From Owenia fusiformis (taxonomy: Eukaryota; Annelida; Polychaeta; Sabellida; Oweniidae): DNA of 28,000 nt. Shown here piece by piece: positions 10,401-19,400 of this stretch. The position numbers and the translations under genes were made by a program. Below the pieces are notes generated by a model. The model was not told the DNA's origin and searched no databases. It worked only from the letters and a program-made list of their open reading frames with translations. The DNA lies in contig CAIIXF020000111.1 in assembly GCA_903813345.2 (NCBI GenBank), positions 1 to 28,000 on the forward strand. Direction: 5' to 3'. Each line of letters opens with the position of its first letter. Positions within the stretch are counted from its first letter, which is position 1.

Positions 10401-13400
10401 GGTTTTACTGGTGTTTTATGCCAAACTGAAATAAATGAGTGTGCTTCAAACCCCTGCTTCAACTTTGCCACATGTTTGGATCTGGTAAACAGTTACACCT
10501 GTCTTTGTCTTGATGGATTCACAAGTGACCACTGTGAACAGAACATGGACGAATGTACATCATCGCCCTGTCAAAACGGGGCTACCTGTTATGACTTCAT
10601 CAATATATTCACGTGCCGATGCCTCCCTGGGTTTGAGGGGACCAGATGTGAAATAAATATAAACGAGTGTGTAAGTAATCCCTGTTTGAACCAGGCAACG
10701 TGTCACGATAGAGTTAACCATTACGAATGTACCTGCCTGCCTGGGTTCTCTGGTATTCAGTGCGAAACGGACATTGATGAATGTGAATCACAGCCGTGTG
10801 TCAATGGTGCGACATGCCGGGACATGGTGAACAGCTATGAGTGTTTGTGTCCGAAAGGCTACGAGAATCAGCACTGTCAGGTAGAGACCAACGAATGCGA
10901 CAGCAATCCCTGTCTCAATGGAGGTCTGTGTATTGATGACATAGGAGCATATGGTTGCAGATGTCCAGAAGGGTACCAGGGCACAAATTGTGAAGAAAAT
11001 ATAGATGACTGTCTGTCTGATCCTTGCATGAACCAAGCCTCTTGTGTTGACCTAGTTAATGCCTATAAGTGTATTTGCTCCCCTGGCTTTGTGGGTACAA
11101 GATGCACTTTTGATGTAAATGAATGCGAGTCGGCTCCTTGTAAGCATGGCGCTAGTTGTATCGACCTGGTCAATGAGTACCAATGTGAGTGCACTGTGGG
11201 TTATACAGGTTCAGACTGTTCAGTAAATATAGGGGAATGTGAATCGAATCCTTGCAACCATCAAGGCACTTGTATTGATCTGATCAATGGCTATAGGTGT
11301 AAGTGTATGCCAGGATTCGAGGGTCTCACATGTGAGATAAACACCAATGAGTGTTTGAGCAACCCCTGCACATATGGCACATGTATTGATGCAACCAATG
11401 GATACATATGCATGTGCCACCCTGGATATTCTGGATCTAACTGCCAGTTTGAGACAAACGAATGCTTGAGCAACCCCTGTAAGTCAGGAGGAACCTGCCT
11501 CGAGAAGCTTAATGGGTATGAATGCGAGTGTCTCCCTGGACTACAAGGAACACACTGTGAAATCAATATCAACGAATGCGCATCTAACCCTTGTCAATTT
11601 GGAACTTGTATAGATGATATAAATGCGTATAGTTGCAATTGTTATGCTGGGTTCCAAGGGGAAATTTGCGAGACAAACTTCAATGAATGCTGGACAGAAC
11701 CATGCCTTCACGGTACCTGCATCGATGGCATCAACAGCTACAATTGTAAGTGCTTTGCTGGATACTATGGCGTCAACTGTGATAGTAACTATGACGACTG
11801 TGCTAGTTCACCTTGCAGAAATGACGGAACGTGCGTCGATGGTGTAAATTTCTATACATGTAGATGTGCTGTTGGTTTTGAAGGTAAACACTGCAACGTG
11901 GACATCAATGAATGTTTGTCTGATCCATGCCACAATCACGTGCACCGTGGTACATGCATTGACCATGTGGGCTACTTCACTTGTGAATGCTCTCCAGGGT
12001 TCAAGGGCGAGTTTTGTGCAGAGAACATAAATGAATGTGAATCGTTTCCGTGTGTGCATGGTTCTAGCTGTGTTGACCTTGATAATGACTATTTCTGTGA
12101 ATGTGTCCCTGGTTATGGTGGCAAAAATTGTGAGGTAAATCTGGATGATTGTATACCTGGATATTGTAAAAATGGAGGTGAATGCATTGATATGTTAAAT
12201 GACTTTAAATGTAAATGCTTGCCTGGATTTGAATCAATAGACTGTTCACTGAACATAGACGATTGCTCTCCAAATCCTTGTGTAAACTCAAACTATTGTG
12301 AAGATCAAATAGATGACTTTAATTGCCGTTGTTTATCAGGTTACTATGGTAACCTATGTCAGTATGAGAAAAATGAATGTGATTCCAATCCTTGCTTAAA
12401 TTTAGCAACTTGTTTGGATTTGAAATCCAAATATCATTGTGTCTGTAATACAGGATTTACTGGGCAGAATTGTGAAATTGATATTGATGAATGCTTATCG
12501 AAACCCTGTAAACACGGCTCTGAATGCATCGATTTGATTGACGGTTTCACGTGTAAATGTAAATCGGGATATGAAGGCATCACATGTGAGGCTGATATCA
12601 ATGAGTGTGAATCAGATCCCTGTTTACATGAGTCAACGTGTGTTAATCTAGAGGATGCATTTACATGTGTGTGTGCTGCTGGGTACAATGGTAAGCATTG
12701 TGAAATTGATTTGAATGAATGTCTTAGTAGCCCGTGTAAGCATGGAAGTTGCGTTGACCTTGTTAACAGTTATAGATGCGTGTGTGATAAAGGCTTTGAG
12801 GGATTAAAATGTTCCATAAACATTGATGAGTGTTTTTCAAATCCTTGTCAGAACTTTGGGGAATGCATTGATCAGATAGATGGCTTTAAGTGTTTATGCT
12901 CTAGGGGTTGGCTTGGGACATTTTGTAACATCAAAGTGAATTATTGTGATCCAAAGCCCTGTATCCATGGACAATGCATAGACCTTGATCAGCAGTACAC
13001 TTGCGAGTGTAACCATGGTTACGAAGGTAACTTATTGAATGCGAATTAATTTTACGTTTCTAAAAGCACAGTCACAAAGGACACATTGGATTAATCACTA
13101 AATCATAAATTCATTATATTAACATTACCATTAAACCAAAATTAGTCACAATGTCACAATAAGAATGGGAAAAATGATGTTTAGCTAGATCACTGGAACG
13201 AAATGATTATATTTTATTGCGATTGGATAGGATAAAATCACGGAGCATGAATATGAAGAATACCAATCCGCAATCTCTCAACATTGTTTGCTATATCACC
13301 CATGTATGTTGTACTATGGTATCGCATGTTTAGTCAAGACACGATATATTTCGATGTTAAATATATCTTTGTTTTATATATACATCACCTATAATCATTC

Positions 13401-16400
13401 AATATGACATTGTCTGAACAGTAGATTGACATGGGATGTCATCGCCTAATTAGACTTAATTTGACGAAGTTGTTGAAAAAGGTGCGAACGACCTACATAA
13501 GAAAATGGGATCGTATTGGACCATATAATAGACTTCCGGTGAATTTCGTGCAGACGCACGACTACACTGCCGTTGCATGTGCTGGTTCAATTTATCTACG
13601 AATAAGCAGGTTTTGAGTTAAACAATGGGCAATGGCATCCCGTAATTGAGTTTGATTCACTGTATAATCAAATAAAGTGTACTTAAATCACTGGTCCTCA
13701 CCTAGTTATAAAGACCTTACGTCTTTATAACAAAATGGATGAACTTCTGTTGGAGGAAATTTTCATTTTCGTCATTTTCACCAAGAAGGACGTCGATTTG
13801 TATCCAAATATTTTACCCTTATGTTAATAGTAGCACCCGGTTACTGAACAGCGAATCAGTCACGAGTATATGTATCCAAGGGCTCCTATGATCGAGTGAG
13901 AATTCCTCACTCGATCATTGGAGCCCGTAACGTAACATGAACGTAACGTTTTATAACAAGGTGGGGACCAGTATTAAATGTGTAGTGTTAAAGATAAGTA
14001 CTTAAATTCATACATCTTCAAAAAATTGGGAAATCCATGTTTAAACATTAACTTTCAAGAGACCTTAAAAAACCCATGATATAAGTAAACCGAATTTGTT
14101 ATGATCTTGCAATGTTTGTAACACTGTATCATTTTTAGCTATTTTCTGTATTTGACACTTGTGCATACATACAAATCCTTTATAGTATTCATTATTTCTA
14201 TTATAGGAAAAAATTGTGAAATCAATATTCAAGAGTGTGGCTCCAACCCATGCCAGAACTCTGGAGTTTGCGTGGACGATATTAATAAGTATACCTGCCA
14301 GTGTACCATAGGGTTTCTTGGCGTCCACTGTGAACATAAAGGTAAAGTACATTTACTTTGCAATATTAATCTCGTGTGATATGTTTTATGGTCTGATTTA
14401 ATGAATCGTCATAAAGTATTAAACATTCAATAATTGGGTCATCATTTGATTTATATACCTGTAGGAATTATAATGGAATACATAGCTTATCAATAGCTGC
14501 ACCTGCTAACACTTACTGTTAGTACGATGTGATGAAAAATTGAGTCAATTTCCAGTCATCGTAAATCGCCAATCAAACTGATATAAAGAGACAAAGATTG
14601 TTTTATGATTACCTTCATATCAGCAGGGATTTTATACTCTGCAGTAATTAATTATGATTATTGATGATCTACATTGTTTGTGGAAAATTTGAACACTATT
14701 TACATACTATCTGATACTACGGGGTGGTTTATACACAAATATAAATGTCTTCTTTTTTGAAGATTCTCCCATTCACCCGTCGACCTAACTTTTCCAGGCC
14801 TTAGAATTTCAGAGTCAGGAGATTTGTAGCATTGGGTATATTAATTAACAATCATTTTAATATTTTATTAATATCTGGTGAACCTATTTTCAAAGATACG
14901 TGCCCATCTATTAAAACAAGTGATACAAAGGGTGAATTCACGTGGCCACAAGTAGAACATGGTGTTACTAGTACAATCCCCTGCCCAGATGGAGTTATTG
15001 ATGAGTTGATTGACGGAGCAGCTATCAGGGCTTGTAGCATACAAGGAAATGTAGTAAACTGGGAGGACCCTGATACCAGTGCGTGTAAAGAGGTATGTGG
15101 TCTAATCCAATTCATTGTAACCTTGCGTCATGTTTTTCCCCAAGATCAAAATATGAGTAATATGTTGAATGAGTGACGGTGTGAGACGGGATGGTAACGT
15201 AAAGATCGTTGAACTGGTTTTGTAATATCAACGTATTGTTTGATTATGGAGCTACCGTCCTTGTGTTTTTTTACAATAATTCATTATCTTCATTCAGATC
15301 GGTGCAGCTGCAGCAGAAAAGTCCCTTAATGCCTTAAAGGACTTAACGTCAGATCCTAGTTCTGTGACTGCTGAACAATTGGGACAAATCACAAATCTTC
15401 TAGATAGTGTAATAGATTATTCCTTGAAAGACAGGCGAGTCGGAGAAGCTGTTATATCCACAATGGGTAGCTTATTAGACGTAAATGAGGATGTGTTGCA
15501 GACTGGAGATTCGTCAGAAAGGTGATTAGGTTTTTTTGAATATACAGGGTGTCCAATAAATGAGATGAGAGATCATGTAACTTTCTTGATATTGCACCAA
15601 TCTTAATGAAAGGAGCACGTTGGTTATCGCAAACAATTTCAAACGATTCTAACTTGAATTATGAATATTTTCTGATCATGAACATGGGTGTATCTTTTAG
15701 ATCCATTCATTATCTTCAAGAAAAGTATATATAATGATAATTTAGTTAATCAGACCTAAGTGATATTGAAGGCGCAAAGGACCAATCAACATACTTTTTC
15801 AAAAATGTTGACCTAATTTTCACCAAAAATGCAACTTATTATTATATTATTGAATGCATAATTAGAATGTGCTTTGAGACATGTTCGATTTCCTAAAAGG
15901 AAAATTTGATTACTCCAGGGACTTTAAAGATATTCAATTTGGATGACCAAAATGAACTGAAACCAATGGATAGCATGAGATTTTTCAATGGAGAAATAAC
16001 ATGGGGAACACTTATCTGAATGCAATTAAGTTTTTCTTTCAAGAACTATTTTATACATCAAAATAAAGAATAGTAATGCATTAAACATTGTAAAAAATGA
16101 TTGCATTTTTGGTGAAAATGGGGTCAACATCTTCAAAATGGGGTCAAAAAGTGTGTTGATGGGTTAATTGCTAGTTAAATATCACCGAGTTTGTTTGAAT
16201 TTATTTTTACTTTGCATAATTTTCTTTGAGATAATGAATTGATCTAAAAGATAAACTTGTCTTCATTGTCAGAAAATAGTCATAATCCAAGATATAACCT
16301 TCTGAAATTGTTTGCGATAACCCACGTGCTTCTTTGGGGAGGTTGTAACCCAAACCTTATCTTATATATTAGTCATCACTTTATGTATGCGGTTACAAAT

Positions 16401-19400
16401 GGTGAGTTCAAATCCTTATATTGTCCTTTATGTTCTAGATTAGTAGGAATGGTTGATAAATATGCATCCGGTGCAGTGATTGAAGATGGAGATCCTATTA
16501 AGATGACCACAGAGAACCTTCAGCTAGAAGCATCAGAAGTACCTATTAATAATCAAGATCCAATACTCTTTAGAGCTGAACGAGCAACTGTTATAAGCGA
16601 AAAGGTACAATGAACATTGTTTTTTTCTTAATACATGATCACTTTGATCCTTTTTTATGTCCATCTGTAAAGTAAATTGAGTAATCCGATGAAATTGCTT
16701 GCTCTGGGATATCTTAGCCATATGCAATATTTTTGAAGTCCTTATTTTACAGGACCCATCTCTGCCAATCATATCATTACCAACTGAGGTTATGGACGTA
16801 GCTAGAGAAGAACTAGGACAGACTTCCAATTCAGCAAGGGTTCAGTTTGTTAGCTACAAAAACAGTAAATTGTTTCTGGGGAAGGGTGAGAATACTTCCC
16901 TTACTGGACCCGCGGATCAAAGAATGGTCATCAGTGCAAGTGTAGATGGTGTACAGGTGACAAATCTGTCCACACCCCTGGAATATACCATACCCAACAT
17001 TGAAGCAGGCGTGAAGAGTATCTGCGTGTTTTGGAATGAAATAACACGTGAATGGAGCACGGATGGTGTGCTTACTGTAGAGTCTGATGATAATGTTACT
17101 GTTTGCCATAGCTTTCATATGACAGGGTTTTCAATATTGTTTGTAAGTATATGCTCCACTCATTGAAAATGTTTCATTTTCATATATCTATATCTGATGA
17201 AATAACTGAGTGTCCTTGTTATATACAAACATGTCCATATAAGATTATAAGTATTCTTTTTAATTTTGTGATCCTCTGTTGCATATATTGGATAAATAAA
17301 AACAAGAGTTCAATATTTGGACACGCAATCATGGTCCCCATTTGTGTGTCCCTGATACTCTATATATGTGTCCATAATTACTGTTTCTGTTGTCCTTTTA
17401 TTTAGGATCCTACTCCAGGGGAGGCTATTCCAATTGTGCACAAAGTGGCACTCTCCATTGTATCTTATATTGGAGCAGGGATTTCTATGTGTGGATTACT
17501 TCTCACAATCATCACATATTCCATGTTCAAGTGAGTAGATAATCATGTTAAGGTGACTTCAGAATTGTGTTTTTATATATTTAATAATATCAGTGCTATA
17601 AATGTCATACGTTGAAAGTTTTAACTGTTTTATTAACACATCTTATTTGGCTATTTGTTTAGCAATTTGCACGTTATCACGCTTCATGTGTACAACGTTG
17701 TATTACTGTGTACTATTTGCTTTTTCTTTATGTTTTAGATATGACTTGCATGTTATGTATCATTTTATGTGGGAGTCTTTGGTATTTCATATTATTTGTC
17801 GATGCACCATACTTATTTGTTCGAATCTAATTATTCTACTTTTTATAGCAGTGAATATCAGTTTTTCAAGTGACACTAACTTCTTACATCTGAACACCTT
17901 ATTCTTATAGATCCTGTATCGAATAACTCCACCCTCTTAACATGTTGTACACATCCCGAGGATAAAGGTATCATCTCCTTAATACCCTTCTGCACACTTT
18001 GGAATCAAATGCAAGTCCCTCTATGCACTCTATATGCACTGCTCTCGCACTAATCTTGCATGTGTTCTCTTTCTATCACTTTCAGTCACCTCCTTCTCAA
18101 CATCACCAGGCCTACAAAAGCCTGCTGCCTTTTCAGATGTTTGCATGGACATAAAGCCGGCAAGATCCTGATGAACCTCTGTGGCTCCATGTTCTTGATG
18201 AATCTCGTGTTCGTGGTTGGGGCTGAGAGGATTCGACTACCATCTGTGCATCTGTGCATGGCTGTTGCGGTAAGACTCCGCCCATTACCTACTCTTGCCG
18301 AATAACCTTTGTTGCGAGTATTCAAATACATTCGTGACAGTGATTTAGATACATTCCGTTTTATAAACTATTGCTTAATTACAAAGGTACCACATGGGTA
18401 AACAGGTCCATACCTGCCAATATTATTGCTCTACATCTATATAATTTTTATCATTTTAGATACTTCTACATTTCTTTGTCTTAACAACCCTCATGTGGAT
18501 GGCTGCTGAGGCTACCCATATGTACAAGCTTTTGATTGCTGTGTTCGACTCGTTCGAGAGCTACTTTATGCTCAAGAGATGTGTCATTTGCTACGGTATG
18601 TCAAAATGAAGACTACTTAGTAGTCTCGATTTCATATATTTCAAATCCTGAATATCATAACATGAAATTTTATTTGATGAATCGAAAATCTGTTACTAAC
18701 CTACTAAATGTTATATATGCCTTCGATGCTTACAGGAATCCCATTTTTGCTTGTTGCGGTGACTTGTGGAGTTGGCCTGCCAAATTATAACAGCGATGAT
18801 GAATAGTGAGTTAAGAGGGACACATTTATGACTGTAACATTTGGTATAACCTAATTCAAACCCTTATCCTGAACGTAATGCTAATATCATATTTGCAATT
18901 TCAATTAAAAATTCATGTTCTTAGAAGAAAGTGTTAATGTTGCATTGTGAAGATTCCATTCCTTGTGCTTTGTTTCAGCTGTAGGCTGTCGAGTAACAAC
19001 CCATACCTTTACTATGGGGCCTACTTCGCCCCTTGTTGTGCAATACTACTGATTAATACAGTTGTATTCATAATGGTAGTGACTGTTGTACTAAAACCAC
19101 GAAGTCGAGGTAAGATAATCTTCATATCCAGGCGTGTATATAGTATATAGTTTATCCACATTGTCTTTCTTAAGTCATACCCAAAGTATATTTCAAAATA
19201 TATGTTTCCAAATGTTCAGGCCATTACTTTTAACACTTAGTTTACCATGTTCTGATATTTCAGGTAAGATGATTGATGACGAGCCTCACGTGAGTAAAAC
19301 TCAGATCAAAGGTGCTATATCTGTTATGGTTCTACTTGGCGTCACTTGGGTCTTCGGGGCTTTCGCCATTGGCCCAGCAAAAATTGTTTTTGAGTACTTC

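Noticed and set aside
17602-17910. Hydrophobic open frame in the intron after TM1, looking like membrane helices
   Set aside because: It has no conserved adhesion GPCR motif, no matching splice sites, and the receptor frame is complete without it. AT-rich DNA often gives hydrophobic frames.
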